Shown here: piece after piece, positions 1 through 12,823 of the stretch
How the letters are laid out: each line of letters begins with the position of its first letter
Numbering within the stretch: position 1 is the stretch's first letter
From: Saccharomonospora glauca K62
Lineage (GTDB): Bacteria > Actinomycetota > Actinomycetes > Mycobacteriales > Pseudonocardiaceae
Direction of reading: 5' to 3'
NCBI RefSeq assembly: GCF_000243395.2
Contig: NZ_CM001484.1
Coordinates: 1-64,000, forward strand
Length of the DNA stretch: 64,000 nt
Position numbers and translations under genes: made by a program
Notes under the pieces: generated by a model
The model's database searches: none
The model's input: only the letters and a program-made list of their open reading frames with translations
What the model was told of the DNA's origin: nothing

Positions 1-422
1 CGTGAGCGGCCATCCGGCCTGCGACACCGCCCCCTGTCTGCGGCTTCGGCGAGGTTTCGACGCGGTCGGTCGGGCACTCGCGTCACCCGTTCGCAGAACA
101 CCACTGGCGACACGCCAAGACCCGTGCTTTCCTTGCCCTCACGCCCGCCTTGTGGCATCGCGCACGGCTTGTTAGCGTGCCCCTCCTCGGACTTCGACGA
201 ACCCACCGGGGCGTGGAGTGCGGTCACAGGAGTGGGAGACTCGTTCCGGGGCGAACCATGATCCCGTGGGGTGGAGGGTCCGCGGGTCGCGCGTACATTG
301 GTGCACAGTTGTGGATAACTATGTGGATACCTGCTGCGTACGCGGGTGGCCACGCCGACCTGCCGTGACGCTCCGCCGAGCCGTCGAGGGGAGAAAGGTC
401 GAGGGGAGGGGAGCGGAGCAGC
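1..422 (+). promoter_or_regulatory. dnaA upstream region with two DnaA-box-like sites
   Basis: I see no convincing gene here. In related genomes this is the rpmH-dnaA intergenic region, with rpmH on the other strand just outside the window (known gene order, not visible here). Two DnaA-box-like 9-mers lie about 100 bp before dnaA: TTGTGGATA at 309-317 and ATGTGGATA at 321-329. This is compatible with autoregulation of dnaA. The leader just before the start codon is very purine-rich (370-420) and includes GGAG-type ribosome binding sequence. Confidence 0.6.
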
Positions 423-2162
423 GTGTCTGAGCACCAGCTGAATCTGGCTGTTGTCTGGGAACAGGTTGTCGCGGAGCTCTCCGAGGGAACGTTGTCCCCG
501 CAACAACGTGCGTGGATGCGGGTGACTCGTCCCATCGGTCTCCTGGACGGCACGGCTCTGCTGGCCGCTCCGAGCGACTTCGCCAAGGAGGCCATCGAAC
601 GCGCACTGCGCGAGCCCATCACCTCGGCGCTGTCCCGTCACCTCGGACGTGAGGTGTCCCTCGCGGTGAAAGTCGACACCACCGAGAGCGCGCCGCCTCC
701 ACCGCCCGCTCCGCCGAGCGGTCCCGCGCCGTCCGTCTCGCCCGCGCCACCCGCCGGCCACTACGGACCGGCGCCGGTCGGACCGCCTCCGGAACGGCCC
801 CCGATGCCGTCGGGCGAGGACACCATCATCATCCCGGCTGTCCGGCCCCGTACCGAGACGGTCGAACCGCGGATTCCGGGCCTGAACCACCGGCCACCGA
901 CGATGCCGGCGGCGCATCCGCCACCTCGCCCGGCCGGGCCCCCGGCGCAGCCGCCGGCTCCTCATCCCAAGCCCTCCGCCGAAGGCGACGACGGCGACGA
1001 AGAGGTCGACGAGGAAGGCGAGGCCCTGGCGGCGGTCCACGAGATCTGGCCGACCTTCTCGGGGTCGACCCAACAACCGATCGCCGGCCAGCCCTACACC
1101 GCTCCGGCGCAGCCTCAGACGTCGAAGACCCGGCTGAACGAGAAGTACAACTTCGACACGTTCGTCATCGGGGCTTCCAACCGCTTCGCGCACGCGGCGG
1201 CCGTCGCCGTCGCGGAGGCACCGGCTCGGGCCTACAACCCGTTGTTCGTCTGGGGCGAGTCCGGACTGGGCAAGACACACCTACTGCACGCGGTCGGACA
1301 CTACGCGCAACGGCTGTTCCCCGGGATGCGGGTGCGGTACGTGTCAACGGAGGAGTTCACCAACGACTTCATCAACTCCCTCCGCGACGACCGCAAGGTG
1401 GCGTTCCAACGCCGGTACCGCGACATCGACATCCTGCTGGTCGACGACATCCAGTTCCTGGAGGGCAAGGAAGGTACTCAGGAGGAGTTCTTCCACACCT
1501 TCAACACGCTGCACAACGCGAACAAGCAGATCGTCGTGTCATCCGACCGGCCACCGAAGCGGTTGGAGACGCTGGAGGAGCGGCTCCGCACACGGTTCGA
1601 GTGGGGGTTGATCACCGACATCCAGCCGCCGGAGTTGGAGACCCGCATCGCCATCCTGCGCAAGAAGGCCGCGCAGGACCGGTTGGCCGTGCCGGGTGAG
1701 GTGCTGGAGTTCATCGCGGCCCGCATCGAGGCGAACATCCGCGAGCTGGAGGGCGCGCTGATCCGTGTGACGGCGTTCGCCTCGTTGAACCAGCAGCCCG
1801 TGGACGTGGGACTCGCGGAGATCGTGCTCCGTGACCTCATTCCCGCCGATTCCCAGGCGCCCGAGATCAGTGCGTCGACGATCATGCGCGTGACGGCGGA
1901 GTTCTTCGACGTCACGGTGGAGGACCTCTGTGGCCCCGGCAAGACCAAGGCCCTGGCCACGGCCCGGCAGATCGCGATGTACCTGTGCCGGGAACTCACC
2001 GACATGTCGTTGCCTCGGATCGGGCAGGCCTTCGGGGGCCGCGACCACACCACGGTGATGCATGCGGACAAGAAGATCCGCAAGGAGATGGCGGAACGGC
2101 GTCGGATCTACGACCAGGTGCAGGAGCTGACCTCCCGCATCAAGCAGCGCGCCCGTCAGTGA
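423..2162 (+). CDS. dnaA: chromosomal replication initiator protein DnaA
   Basis: This 579-residue protein is the initiator ATPase that binds DnaA boxes in oriC and opens the origin. Residues 1-85 are the domain I interaction module. A long Pro-rich and then acidic linker (about 85-225) forms domain II and makes the protein longer than the E. coli form, as usual in actinobacteria. The AAA+ domain has Walker A GESGLGKT at 278-285 and Walker B ILLVDD ending at 342. Domain IV carries the DnaA-box-binding signature [14 protein letters not shown] from about 538. The start is a GTG preceded by a GGAG-rich purine stretch. A terminator and oriC follow. Confidence 0.98.
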   Translation: MSEHQLNLAVVWEQVVAELSEGTLSPQQRAWMRVTRPIGLLDGTALLAAPSDFAKEAIERALREPITSALSRHLGREVSLAVKVDTTESAPPPPPAPPSGPAPSVSPAPPAGHYGPAPVGPPPERPPMPSGEDTIIIPAVRPRTETVEPRIPGLNHRPPTMPAAHPPPRPAGPPAQPPAPHPKPSAEGDDGDEEVDEEGEALAAVHEIWPTFSGSTQQPIAGQPYTAPAQPQTSKTRLNEKYNFDTFVIGASNRFAHAAAVAVAEAPARAYNPLFVWGESGLGKTHLLHAVGHYAQRLFPGMRVRYVSTEEFTNDFINSLRDDRKVAFQRRYRDIDILLVDDIQFLEGKEGTQEEFFHTFNTLHNANKQIVVSSDRPPKRLETLEERLRTRFEWGLITDIQPPELETRIAILRKKAAQDRLAVPGEVLEFIAARIEANIRELEGALIRVTAFASLNQQPVDVGLAEIVLRDLIPADSQAPEISASTIMRVTAEFFDVTVEDLCGPGKTKALATARQIAMYLCRELTDMSLPRIGQAFGGRDHTTVMHADKKIRKEMAERRRIYDQVQELTSRIKQRARQ

Positions 2163-2186
2163 CGCCGTAGCGTTTCCCCCTCGGAC

Positions 2187-2222
2187 ACCGCGCCCGGACT
2201 TCGGTCGGGCGCGGTTCTTTCT
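2187..2222 (+). terminator. intrinsic terminator after dnaA
   Basis: ACCGCGCCCG pairs with CGGGCGCGGT (2187-2215) around a small loop containing TTCG. TTCTTTCT follows. It lies 25 bp after the dnaA stop and separates dnaA from oriC. Confidence 0.75.
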
Positions 2223-2279
2223 GTCCGCCCCATGCGATCGGGGCACCGGCTCGCCCACTTCGGCAAAAAAAGCTCGCGT

Positions 2280-2735
2280 GCTGGTTTCCGAGTTATCCAC
2301 AGGACTACCCGATCGAGTGTTACACATGTGGATGGGGGCGAAGACCAGGGAAAGTGATCGTTTGTCCACAGTAGTCCACAGTCTTTCCACAGATACTCCA
2401 CAGGGTTGTCCCCACTTCTGTCCACATCGAGGGTTCCGTCACTCGTTCCGGTGGCGGAGCTGTGGGCGAGAGGTGGACAGCCCGGGTACAACTCGGCCCA
2501 AATCTGTGGATAGAGCTGTGGACAACTCGACCGGGGTGTGGATAGTTCGTTGTTGGCACCCGTTCATCCACACGCACCCCGAGTTGTCCACGGAGACATC
2601 CCCGGGTTGTCCACACGCCGATTTGGCTAATGACCTGCGGCAACGGGCGTTATCCACACAATCCACAGCCCTTACTACTACGGCTGAATTTTTCTTCGAT
2701 GGAGAAGAAAAGAAGAAAAACAGGCTCGGCGCGAA
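2280..2735. other. oriC: chromosomal replication origin oriC
   Basis: The dnaA-dnaN intergenic region holds a dense array of DnaA boxes on both strands. TTATCCACA occurs at 2293-2301 and 2650-2658, TTGTCCACA at 2362-2370 and 2607-2615, and CTGTGGATA at 2504-2512. Further variants lie at 2372-2380, 2383-2391, 2516-2524, 2536-2544, 2564-2572 and 2584-2592. An AT-rich stretch at about 2675-2730 (many A/T runs in an otherwise GC-rich sequence) directly follows the last boxes and is the likely unwinding element. The TTGTCCACA form is the box preferred in high-GC actinobacteria. Position and box density make the call firm; the exact edges are approximate. Confidence 0.95.
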
Positions 2736-2981
2736 CCCGGGGACAACTCGCTGCTTCCGGCCCCCCGGAGGCCTCGGAGAACCCGTGGCCCGAGGTGAGG
2801 CCGCAAGTCAGCACGCTCTACCGTGGAAGTCCACACGTCGGTGCGCTCGATGGCTCACGGCTGTCATCCGTGGTCAACGTGATCCGTCGTCGTGCGGACC
2901 CACAAGCCTCGCCGGGAGTCATCCACCGGCGGTTGCGATCCCACGAGCTCCAACCGGCTCGGTTGTCGAAAGGATGGGCGC

Positions 2982-4109
2982 ATGAAGATCCGCGTCGAGC
3001 GCGACGGACTGGCCGATGCCGTCGCATGGGTGGCCCGGAGTCTGCCGTCGAGGCCGCCCGTTCCCGTACTCGGTGGTGTCCTGCTCGACACGGGGGGTGG
3101 CACCGAGGCCCTGACCGTCTCGGGATTCGACTACGAGGTCTCGGCCACCGTGGGCGTGCCCGCAACCGTTTCCGACGAAGGCCGCACGCTCGTGTCGGGC
3201 CGGTTGCTCGCCGACATCACCAAGGCCCTGCCCGCCCAGCCCGTCGACATCTCCGTCGAAGGAGCTCGCGCCACCATCACGTGCGGAAGCGCTCGCTTCA
3301 GCCTGCCGACCATGCCGGTGGAGGACTACCCGCAACTCCCCGCGCAGCCCGAGCTCGCCGGCGAGGTGGCGGGCGACGCCTTCGCCCAGGCCGTCGCCCA
3401 GGTGGCGGTCGCGGCGGGCAAGGACGACACCCTGCCCATGCTCACCGGTATGCGCGTCGAGATCACCGGCACCACGCTGACCCTCGTCGCCACCGACCGG
3501 TTCCGGCTCGCCATGCGAGAGTTCGACTGGCAGCCCGCCGACGGCATCTCCGACTCCGCCGTGCTCGTCCCCGCGCGGACGCTCGCCGACGCGGCCAAGT
3601 CGTTGGGTTCGGCCGGGACCACGGTGCAGATCGGCCTGGCGGGCGGCGACGGTCTGCTCGGGCTCTCCGGCGGGGGCAAGTTCACCACCACCCGCCTGCT
3701 CGATGCGGAGTTCCCGCCCTATCGACAGCTGCTACCGTCCGAGCACTCCTCTCGGGCGATCCTGCACGTTCCCGCGCTCATCGAGGCGATCAAGCGTGTG
3801 TCACTGGTCGCCGAGCGGGGCACTCAGGTCAGGTTGGAGTTCACGGACAGCTCACTGCGGCTCTCGGCGGGTGGCGACGACGAAGGCAGCGCGGAAGAAG
3901 AGCTTCCCGTCGACTACGAGGGGGAACCGGTGATCATCGCGTTCAACCCCACCTACCTCGTCGACGGACTCGGCGCCTTGCACGCCGAGCGGGCCGAACT
4001 GACGTTCACGACGCCGAATCGACCCGCACTGATCAAACCTGCCGACGACAACGGTGACGTCGTGCCCGGATATCTCTACTTGTTGATGCCGGTGCGGCTT
4101 CCCGGCTGA
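2982..4109 (+). CDS. dnaN: DNA polymerase III sliding clamp, beta subunit
   Basis: This 375-residue protein is the beta clamp that tethers DNA polymerase III to DNA. It has the three-domain clamp layout, beginning [20 protein letters not shown] and ending with the conserved LYLLMPVRL tail, where the family normally ends in MPMR. I chose the ATG at 2982 because GAAAGGA lies 7 bp upstream. A longer in-frame reading from 2892 would add 30 residues without family similarity. It is the first gene after oriC and leads the replication-linked run dnaN-gnd-recF-dciA-gyrB-gyrA. Confidence 0.97.
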   Translation: MKIRVERDGLADAVAWVARSLPSRPPVPVLGGVLLDTGGGTEALTVSGFDYEVSATVGVPATVSDEGRTLVSGRLLADITKALPAQPVDISVEGARATITCGSARFSLPTMPVEDYPQLPAQPELAGEVAGDAFAQAVAQVAVAAGKDDTLPMLTGMRVEITGTTLTLVATDRFRLAMREFDWQPADGISDSAVLVPARTLADAAKSLGSAGTTVQIGLAGGDGLLGLSGGGKFTTTRLLDAEFPPYRQLLPSEHSSRAILHVPALIEAIKRVSLVAERGTQVRLEFTDSSLRLSAGGDDEGSAEEELPVDYEGEPVIIAFNPTYLVDGLGALHAERAELTFTTPNRPALIKPADDNGDVVPGYLYLLMPVRLPG

Positions 4110-4141
4110 GCAGCGGCACGCCTGAAAGGGGACCATGCGTA

Positions 4142-5038
4142 ATGGCACAGCTTGGACTCGTCGGTCTGGGCAAGATGGGCTTCAACATGCGGGAGCGTCT
4201 TCGCGCGGCCGGTCACGAGGTGGTGGGCTACGACCGCAACGCCGAGGTCAGTGATGTCGCCTCGCTGCAGGAGCTGGTCTCGGCGCTCTCCGCGCCCCGG
4301 ACGGTCTGGGTGATGGTGCCCGCCGGTGAGCCGACCCGGCAGACCATCGCCGAACTCGCGGAGCTGCTCGCCGAAGGCGACTTGGTGATCGACGGCGGCA
4401 ACTCCCGCTACACCGACGACGCCCGCAACGCCGAACTGCTCGGCCGTCACGGGGTGAGCTACCTCGACGTCGGGGTCTCCGGCGGGGTGTGGGGCAAGGA
4501 GAACGGATACGGCCTCATGGTCGGCGGTGACAAGGCCGACGTCGAACGCGCGATGCCGTTTTTCGACGCCCTGCGTCCCGAGGGGCCGCGTGAGGAGAGC
4601 TTCGCCCACGCCGGCGGGGTCGGGGCCGGACACTACGCGAAGATGGTGCACAACGGCATCGAGTACGGGCTCATGCAGGCCTACGCCGAGGGCTTCGAAC
4701 TGCTCGACGCCTCGAAGGTCGTGGAGAACGTGCCCGCCGTGATCAAGGCGTGGCAGCGGGGCACCGTGGTGCGTTCGTGGCTGCTCGAACTCCTGGTCAA
4801 CGCCTTGGAGGAGGACCCCGAGCTGGCCGACCTCGAAGGTTACGTGGAGGACTCGGGCGAAGGCCGGTGGACGGTGGAGGAGGCCATCAACAACGCCGTT
4901 CCCGCGCCGGTGATCTCCGCGGCGCTGTTCGCGCGCTTCGCGTCACGACAGGAGGACTCGCCGGCGATGCGTGCCGTCGCGGCGCTTCGGGAACAGTTCG
5001 GCGGACACGCCGTCAAGACGAAGAAGGTATCCGGCTAG
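4142..5038 (+). CDS. gnd: 6-phosphogluconate dehydrogenase, decarboxylating (short GntZ/YqeC type)
   Basis: This 298-residue enzyme oxidises 6-phosphogluconate to ribulose 5-phosphate in the oxidative pentose phosphate pathway. The N-terminal Rossmann fold shows GLVGLGKMGFNM. The family motifs VIDGGNSRYTDDA and DVGVSGGVWGKENGYGLMVGG follow at about 80-125. The substrate lysine segment is GAGHYAKMVHNGIEYGLMQ. The length fits the short, single-unit class found in actinobacteria rather than the 470-residue form. It sits between dnaN and recF, a placement common in mycobacteria and Pseudonocardiales. Its stop TAG is immediately followed by the recF GTG, so the two are co-transcribed. Confidence 0.93.
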   Translation: MAQLGLVGLGKMGFNMRERLRAAGHEVVGYDRNAEVSDVASLQELVSALSAPRTVWVMVPAGEPTRQTIAELAELLAEGDLVIDGGNSRYTDDARNAELLGRHGVSYLDVGVSGGVWGKENGYGLMVGGDKADVERAMPFFDALRPEGPREESFAHAGGVGAGHYAKMVHNGIEYGLMQAYAEGFELLDASKVVENVPAVIKAWQRGTVVRSWLLELLVNALEEDPELADLEGYVEDSGEGRWTVEEAINNAVPAPVISAALFARFASRQEDSPAMRAVAALREQFGGHAVKTKKVSG

Positions 5039-6202
5039 GTGTACCTACGGCACCTCCAGGTGACCGACTTCCGGTCGTGGGAGCACGTCGATCTTCCGCT
5101 CCGGGCGGGGCCCACCGTGTTGGTGGGTCCCAACGGGCGGGGAAAGACCAACCTGCTCGAAGCGATCGGGTACATCGCGACGCTCTCCTCACACCGGGTC
5201 GCCACGGACGCTCCGCTGGTGCGGCACGGGTGCGACCGAGCTCTGGTGCGTGCGGCCGTGGTCAACGAGGGCCGGGAACTCACCGTGGAGCTGGAGATCG
5301 CGCCGGGCCGAGCGAACCGGGCGCGGATCAACCGGGGCGCCGTCGGCAAACCGCGCGACGTACTGGGCATCTTGCGGACGGTGCTGTTCTCGCCCGAGGA
5401 CCTGGCGCTCGTGCGAGGCGACCCCTCCGAACGGCGACGATTCCTCGACGAGCTGCTCGTGCAGCGTGCCCCGAGATACGCGGGAGTGCGCTCGGAGTAC
5501 GACCGGGTGTTGCGCCAGCGGAACGCGCTGTTGAAGAGCCTGGGCAGGTCCCGCCGCGGTCGCGGTGAGGAAGACCCCTACGCGGCCTCGACGCTGCAGG
5601 TGTGGGACAACCACCTGGCGACGACGGGGGCCGAGCTGCTGGCCGCGCGACTCAACCTGGTGGCGGACCTGGCGCCGTTCGTGGCCTCGTCCTACGCCGA
5701 GGTCGCGCCCGACTCCCGACCGGCGCTGATCTCCTATCGATCGAGTCTCGGTGCCGCGTTGCCCGAGGGCAGCGGCACCCCGGACGGCCCGAGGGTGACG
5801 CCGGAGGAACTGGCGGAAGTGCTGCTGCGCGTCCTCGGCGAGTTGCGCGACGCCGAGCTGGAGCGGGGCGTGAGCCTGGTGGGGCCGCATCGGGACGACC
5901 TCGACCTGGTGCTGGGCCGGGCTCCGGCGAAGGGCTACGCCAGCCACGGCGAGTCGTGGTCGTTCGCCCTGGCGCTTCGACTGGCGTCGTACCAGCTCCT
6001 GCGCGACGAAGCGGGCGGGGAGCCGGTCCTGCTCCTCGACGACGTGTTCGCCGAACTCGACACCCGCCGGCGTGCTCGGTTGGCCGACGTGGCCACGAAG
6101 GCCGAACAGGTGTTGGTGACGGCCGCGGTGGAGGGTGACGTGCCCGTCGAACTCGACGGAGTGCGCTACCGGGTGTCGGAGGGTGAGGTGACCCGTGACT
6201 GA
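5039..6202 (+). CDS. recF: DNA replication and repair protein RecF
   Basis: This 387-residue SMC-like ATPase loads RecA at gaps and stalled forks. Walker A is GPNGRGKTN (30-38), the ABC-type signature region appears as [12 protein letters not shown], and Walker B is [13 protein letters not shown] near the C-terminus. The GTG start directly abuts the gnd stop codon. The 3' end overlaps the most upstream possible start of the DUF721 gene by 8 bp, so the two are translated as a unit. The length is typical for the family. Confidence 0.96.
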   Translation: MYLRHLQVTDFRSWEHVDLPLRAGPTVLVGPNGRGKTNLLEAIGYIATLSSHRVATDAPLVRHGCDRALVRAAVVNEGRELTVELEIAPGRANRARINRGAVGKPRDVLGILRTVLFSPEDLALVRGDPSERRRFLDELLVQRAPRYAGVRSEYDRVLRQRNALLKSLGRSRRGRGEEDPYAASTLQVWDNHLATTGAELLAARLNLVADLAPFVASSYAEVAPDSRPALISYRSSLGAALPEGSGTPDGPRVTPEELAEVLLRVLGELRDAELERGVSLVGPHRDDLDLVLGRAPAKGYASHGESWSFALALRLASYQLLRDEAGGEPVLLLDDVFAELDTRRRARLADVATKAEQVLVTAAVEGDVPVELDGVRYRVSEGEVTRD

Positions 6203-7007
6203 TCGGGGACAGCCCACGCGACGAAATGTGACGGCCGACATGCGAGTTACCCACCGACCTGGGGATAAGTCTGTGGATAGTGTGGATAACTCAGGTAGCG
6301 CGTTACCACTCCGGGTGACCGAAGGTCCGGAGGAGGGAACGAATGGTTCTCTGGTGAACGCTGTCGATGACGAAAAGCCCGAACGTCGCACAGAGCGTAG
6401 CAACGACGTTGGGCCGAACGAGGCCGGGGGTCACCCCGCTTCGGAGGCCTCCCGGCCACGTGAGGACAGTCGTCCACAGGGGCGCGACTTGGCCAGGGCC
6501 GCGTTGCGCGCCGCCAAGGAGCGCGCCGCGGCGCGCGGGACCGAGCCGGGCTTCCGCAAGCCGGGGGCGAGGCCGGTCGGGGGCCGTGCGATGTCCGGGC
6601 TGTCGGGCCAGAACCCCCGCCGACACCGTTGGTCGGGTCCGGGGTTCGACGAGCGGGACCCGCAGCCGTTCGGTCGTCTGCTCGCGAGGATGTCGAGCCA
6701 GCTCGGCTGGAACGCCCGGCTCGCGAACGGCCGGGTCTTCGGACAGTGGCCGACGTTGGTGGGGGCGGACGTCGCCGAACACGCCCAGCCGGTGGCGTTG
6801 AACGACGGGGAGCTGACCGTGCGCGCGAGTTCCACCGCATGGGCCACTCAGTTGCGCTTGCTGCAACGGCAGCTCCTGGCAAGAATCGCAGCGGGCGTGG
6901 GAAACGGTGTGGTCACCAGGATGAAGATTCAGGGGCCGACGGCCCCGAGTTGGCGCAAGGGGCCTCGGCACATCCCCGGAAGGGGTCCTCGCGACACCTA
7001 CGGTTGA
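6195..7007 (+). CDS. DciA-like protein, DUF721 (DciA/RecF-linked family)
   Basis: The C-terminal part (about residues 155-255, beginning [18 protein letters not shown]) is a DUF721 domain. Members of this family (DciA) act as the ancestral loader of the DnaB helicase. The basic, disordered middle section is typical. The start is uncertain. The GTG at 6195 overlaps recF, but the first 50 residues are encoded by DnaA-box sequence (6259-6290). In-frame GTG codons at 6315 and 6354 give a protein closer to the usual 180-220 residues, and GGAGGAGGG lies at 6329-6337, upstream of the latter. The gene sits in the recF-gyrB interval as in other actinobacteria. Confidence 0.85.
   Translation: MTDRGQPTRRNVTADMRVTHRPGDKSVDSVDNSGSALPLRVTEGPEEGTNGSLVNAVDDEKPERRTERSNDVGPNEAGGHPASEASRPREDSRPQGRDLARAALRAAKERAAARGTEPGFRKPGARPVGGRAMSGLSGQNPRRHRWSGPGFDERDPQPFGRLLARMSSQLGWNARLANGRVFGQWPTLVGADVAEHAQPVALNDGELTVRASSTAWATQLRLLQRQLLARIAAGVGNGVVTRMKIQGPTAPSWRKGPRHIPGRGPRDTYG
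6259..6290 (+). promoter_or_regulatory. cluster of three DnaA-box-like sequences at the recF/dciA junction
   Basis: CTGGGGATA (6259-6267), CTGTGGATA (6271-6279) and GTGTGGATA (6280-6288) lie in the same orientation within 30 bp. They are about 60 bp downstream of the recF stop. The latter two match box variants present in oriC. They overlap the poorly conserved N-terminal codons of the DUF721 gene, so this segment may be a leader rather than coding sequence. Confidence 0.6.
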
Positions 7008-7246
7008 GTCGCGGTACGAGCACAGCGTGCGACTTGGTCGGCACCACCTTCACCTACGCAGTCTGAAACCGCGCAGCGCGGGCCGGTGTCGGTATCACCT
7101 AGGCCGGACTCGCGCTCGACCGAAATCGCGTCTCTGTGACGCAGCCAGGGCCGTCCTTGGTGCCTGTAAGCGCGACTGGCCAAGTAAACTTGTGGAGGCA
7201 AGCCGGATTGGTGCCGGAACGAGTATCAGCTTCGGGCCCAACGTAG

Positions 7247-9259
<2,013 letters not shown>

Positions 9260-9324
9260 TCCGGGTCACCGTCAAGTACCCGCGTGAAGCCAGACGTCCG
9301 ACCGCGTGAAAGGAACTTCCAGCC

Positions 9325-11874
9325 GTGACAGAAACCCTGCCGCCGACCAACCACGGCCGCATCGAGCCTGTTGACCTGCAACAGGAGATGCAGAACTCGT
9401 ACATCAACTACGCGATGAGCGTAATCGTGTCGCGAGCTCTGCCGGACGTGCGTGACGGCCTCAAGCCGGTGCACCGGCGCGTCCTGTACTCGATGTACGA
9501 CTCGGGCTTCCGCCCCGACCGCGGGTACAACAAGTGTTCCCGCGTCGTCGGCGACGTGATGGGCAACTACCACCCGCACGGTGACTCGGCGATCTACGAC
9601 GCCCTGGTCCGACTCGCCCAGCGGTGGGCGATGCGGTACCCGCTGATCGACGGTCAGGGTAACTTCGGCTCGCCCGGCAACGACCCCGCCGCCGCCATGC
9701 GGTACACCGAGTCGCGCCTCGACCCGCTGGCGATGGAGATGCTGCGGGACATCGAGGAAGAGACGGTCGACTTCTCGGACAACTACGACGGGCGCACCCA
9801 GGAGCCCGACGTGTTGCCCAGCCGTATCCCGAACCTGCTGGTCAACGGTGGTTCGGGTATCGCCGTCGGTATGGCGACCAACATCCCGCCGCACAACCTG
9901 CGCGAGGTCGCCGAAGGTGTGTTCTGGGTGCTGGACAACCCGGACGCCACCGACGAGGAGATGCTCGAAGCCCTGATGCAGCGCATCAAGGGGCCGGACT
10001 TCCCGACGAGTGGCCTGATCCTCGGTACGCAGGGCATCGCCGACGCCTACCGCACCGGCCGCGGCTCCATCCGTATGCGCGCGGTGGTGGAGGTCGAGGA
10101 GGACGCCAAGGGCCGCACCACCCTGGTGGTCACCGAGCTGCCGTACCAGGTGAACCCGGACAACCTGGTCGAGAACATCGCCACCCTGGCGCGCGACGGC
10201 AAGATCGCCGGCATCGCGGACATCGCCGACGAGTCCAACAGCCGCAGCGGCATGCGCATCGTGATCACACTGAAGCGCGACGCGGTGGCGAAGGTCGTAC
10301 TGAACAACCTCTACAAGCACACGCAGCTTCAGTACAACTTCGGCGTCAACATGCTGGCGCTGGTGGACGGCGTTCCCAGGACGCTGCGCCTCGACCAGAT
10401 GGTGCGGCACTACGTCAACCACCAGATCGACGTCATCGTGCGCCGGACCCGGTTCCGGCTGCGCAAGGCCGAGGAGCGCGCCCACATCCTGCGTGGTCTG
10501 GTCCGGGCCCTCGACCACCTCGACGAGGTCATCGCGTTGATCCGCCGGTCGCCGAGTGTGGACGAGGCCCGTAGCGGGTTGATGGAGCTGCTGGGCGTGG
10601 ACGAGGCCCAGGCCACCGCGATCCTGGACATGCAGCTGCGTCGGCTGGCCGCCCTGGAACGGCAGAAGATCATCGACGAGCTCACCGAGATCGAGGCGAA
10701 GATCGCCGATCTGCAGGAGATCCTGGACCGCCCCGAGCGGCAGCGCGCCATCGTCCGCAGCGAGCTGGAGGAGATCGTCGAGAAGTACGGCGACGACCGC
10801 CGCACCCAGATCATCCCCTACGACGGCGACGTGTCGATCGAGGACCTGATCGCCGAGGAGGACGTCGTCGTCACGATCACGCGGACCGGCTACGCCAAGC
10901 GCACGAAGACCGACCTCTACCGCTCGCAGAAGCGTGGCGGCAAGGGTGTCCAGGGCGCGACGCTGAAGCAGGACGACATCGTCGAGCACTTCTTCGTGTG
11001 CTCCACCCACGACTGGGTGCTGTTCTTCACGAACAAGGGCCGGGTCTACCGGGCGAAGGCCTACGACCTGCCCGAGGCCAACCGCAACGCGCGTGGTCAG
11101 CACGTGGCGAACCTCCTGGCCTTCCAACCCGACGAGTACATCGCCAGCGTCATCCAGATCCCGAACTACGAGGTGGCGCCGTATTTGATCCTGGGCACCA
11201 AGAAGGGGCTGGTGAAGAAGTCGCGGCTGGCCGACTTCGACTCGCCACGCTCGGGTGGACTCATCGGCATCAACCTGCGCGAGGGCGACGAACTCGTCGG
11301 TGCCGTGCTCGCCTCCGCCGAGGACGACTTGCTGCTCGTGTCCTCGGACGGCCAGTCCATCCGCTTCCACGCTAGTGACGAGGTGCTGCGCCCGATGGGC
11401 AGGGCGACCTCCGGTGTGCTCGGGATGCGGTTCAACAACGGCGGCGAGCTGCTGAGCATCAACGTGGTCAAGCCCAATACGTTCCTGCTGGTCGCCACGG
11501 CCGGTGGGTACTCGAAGCGCACCCCGGTGGAGGACTACCCGGTGCAGGGGCGCGGTGGTAAGGGCGTGCTCACCATCCAGCACGATGAGAAACGTGGCAG
11601 GCTTGTGACGGCGCTCATTGTCGATGCCGACGACGAGTTGTACGCCATCACGGCCAGTGGTGGGGTGATCCGGACACCCGCCGCGCAGGTCCGTCAGGCC
11701 GGGCGGCAGACCAAGGGGGTCCGATTGATCAACCTCGACGAGGGGAACACCCTGCTGGCCGTGGCGCGCAACGCGGACCGGCCGTCGGACGTCCCGGAAG
11801 TGGAGGGTGCGGGGAGCACCGAAGCCGAGGGCGATGCCGTGTCGAACACGGACGCAGACACGGAGCAACAGTAG
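9325..11874 (+). CDS. gyrA: DNA gyrase subunit A
   Basis: This 849-residue subunit of gyrase breaks and rejoins DNA. The catalytic tyrosine is Y127 in [11 protein letters not shown]. The quinolone-resistance region reads [17 protein letters not shown], with Ser88 and Asp92. Ser88 is the E. coli-like residue, where M. tuberculosis has Ala. The C-terminal beta-pinwheel repeats include the GyrA box [10 protein letters not shown] and a related QGRGGKGV. A Glu/Asp-rich tail follows. The GTG start has GAAAGGAA about 10 bp upstream. The gene is 65 bp after gyrB, in one operon. Confidence 0.97.
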   Translation: MTETLPPTNHGRIEPVDLQQEMQNSYINYAMSVIVSRALPDVRDGLKPVHRRVLYSMYDSGFRPDRGYNKCSRVVGDVMGNYHPHGDSAIYDALVRLAQRWAMRYPLIDGQGNFGSPGNDPAAAMRYTESRLDPLAMEMLRDIEEETVDFSDNYDGRTQEPDVLPSRIPNLLVNGGSGIAVGMATNIPPHNLREVAEGVFWVLDNPDATDEEMLEALMQRIKGPDFPTSGLILGTQGIADAYRTGRGSIRMRAVVEVEEDAKGRTTLVVTELPYQVNPDNLVENIATLARDGKIAGIADIADESNSRSGMRIVITLKRDAVAKVVLNNLYKHTQLQYNFGVNMLALVDGVPRTLRLDQMVRHYVNHQIDVIVRRTRFRLRKAEERAHILRGLVRALDHLDEVIALIRRSPSVDEARSGLMELLGVDEAQATAILDMQLRRLAALERQKIIDELTEIEAKIADLQEILDRPERQRAIVRSELEEIVEKYGDDRRTQIIPYDGDVSIEDLIAEEDVVVTITRTGYAKRTKTDLYRSQKRGGKGVQGATLKQDDIVEHFFVCSTHDWVLFFTNKGRVYRAKAYDLPEANRNARGQHVANLLAFQPDEYIASVIQIPNYEVAPYLILGTKKGLVKKSRLADFDSPRSGGLIGINLREGDELVGAVLASAEDDLLLVSSDGQSIRFHASDEVLRPMGRATSGVLGMRFNNGGELLSINVVKPNTFLLVATAGGYSKRTPVEDYPVQGRGGKGVLTIQHDEKRGRLVTALIVDADDELYAITASGGVIRTPAAQVRQAGRQTKGVRLINLDEGNTLLAVARNADRPSDVPEVEGAGSTEAEGDAVSNTDADTEQQ

Positions 11875-11906
11875 TGGCTCGCGACAGACAGAGGGACTGA
11901 CCGGTT

Positions 11907-12623
11907 GTGACACCACCTGACAACACCGAACAGAGCGGCTCCGGTGGAACGGACACCAGTACGGAGGAGGTTCCGCCGTGGCAGCGGGTGGCCCAGGACA
12001 GCTCGACACCTTCGTCGGAGGGTGACGACCGCGCCACCCAGTGGCTACCCAGTCCGGCAAGTCAGGTGGGCACCCAGCCTCCGGCCGCCCCGCCACCCCA
12101 GCAGGGCGGTGGGGCCGCGGAGCCGGCCCTGGCTCACAGCGGTGCCTCCGGCGGCGGGCTGTTCGGCCAAGGCGCCGGGGAGCGGGCCCAGCAGTCCGGC
12201 AGTGGAGGCGAGACGTCCGGTTCGATCCGGTCGGTGAGCGCGTTCCGCAGGCCGGGGCGAGGGCCGCGAAGGGCGAACCTTCAGGTCAAGCGCGTCGACC
12301 CGTGGTCGGTGCTGAAGCTGTCGCTCGTGCTGGGCGTGGCGTTGTTCTTCGTCTGGCTGGTGGCCGTCGGTGTGTTGTACATGGTGCTGGACGGCATGGG
12401 GGTGTGGGACAACCTCAACGGCACCTACAACTCGCTGGTGGCCAACGACGGCGCCGACGACGAACTGCTCATCACGGCGGGGACGGTGTTCGGTGCCGCG
12501 GCCATCGTGGGTGCGGTGAACATCGTGCTGATCTCGGCTTTGACCACGGTGGGCGCGTTCGTCTACAACGTGTGCGCCGGGCTCACCGGCGGGCTGGAAC
12601 TCACGTTGTCGGAACGGGAGTGA
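11907..12623 (+). CDS. DUF3566 membrane protein downstream of gyrA
   Basis: This 238-residue protein has a disordered, Pro/Gly/Ser-rich N-terminal 115 residues. A DUF3566 domain follows, starting around KRVDPWSVLKLSLVL, with two transmembrane segments near residues 135-160 and 190-220. Its M. tuberculosis counterpart is Rv0007 in the same position after gyrA. The biochemical role is not known. The placement, 32 bp after gyrA, is conserved across actinobacteria. The GTG start is the first one after the gyrA stop. Confidence 0.85.
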   Translation: MTPPDNTEQSGSGGTDTSTEEVPPWQRVAQDSSTPSSEGDDRATQWLPSPASQVGTQPPAAPPPQQGGGAAEPALAHSGASGGGLFGQGAGERAQQSGSGGETSGSIRSVSAFRRPGRGPRRANLQVKRVDPWSVLKLSLVLGVALFFVWLVAVGVLYMVLDGMGVWDNLNGTYNSLVANDGADDELLITAGTVFGAAAIVGAVNIVLISALTTVGAFVYNVCAGLTGGLELTLSERE

Positions 12624-12673
12624 CCCCACTGAAAGGGCGCTGATCGGCTTGAGGTAAGCTGTTCAGCGTCCAA

Positions 12674-12747
12674 GGGCCCATAGCTCAGGCGGTTAGAGCG
12701 CTTCGCTGATAACGAAGAGGTCGGAGGTTCAAGTCCTCCTGGGCCCA
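12674..12747 (+). tRNA. tRNA-Ile (anticodon GAT)
   Basis: The acceptor stem GGGCCCA (12674-12680) pairs with TGGGCCC (12740-12746), followed by discriminator A. The D-arm is AGCTCAGGCGGTTAGAGC, the anticodon stem-loop is CTTCG-CTGATAA-CGAAG, and the T-arm is GGAGGTTCAAGTCCTCC. The loop centre gives anticodon GAT. CCA is not encoded. The position after gyrA is the usual one in actinobacteria. Confidence 0.98.
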
Positions 12748-12756
12748 CTCGAAGAC

Positions 12757-12791
12757 CGAAGGCCGTTTCCCCTCGGGGAAGCGGCCTTCGG
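12757..12791. terminator. terminator after tRNA-Ile
   Basis: CCGAAGGCCG with TTTCCCC (from 12757) pairs with GGGGAAGCGGCCTTCGG (ending 12791), and GTGTTTTCG follows. It lies between the tRNA and the converging nucleotidyltransferase gene, so it can serve both strands. Confidence 0.8.
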
Positions 12792-12823
12792 TGTTTTCGT
12801 GGTCGGTTTTCGGGGACTCGCCC

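Noticed and set aside
2278-2985. Open frames through oriC
   Set aside because: They are made of DnaA-box sequence and are not translated in any family I know.
12563-12748. Minus-strand frame with GGLEPPTSSLSAKRSNR
   Set aside because: This is antisense of tRNA-Ile, a classic false protein motif. The same artefact explains the last residues of the integrase frame in tRNA-Ala.
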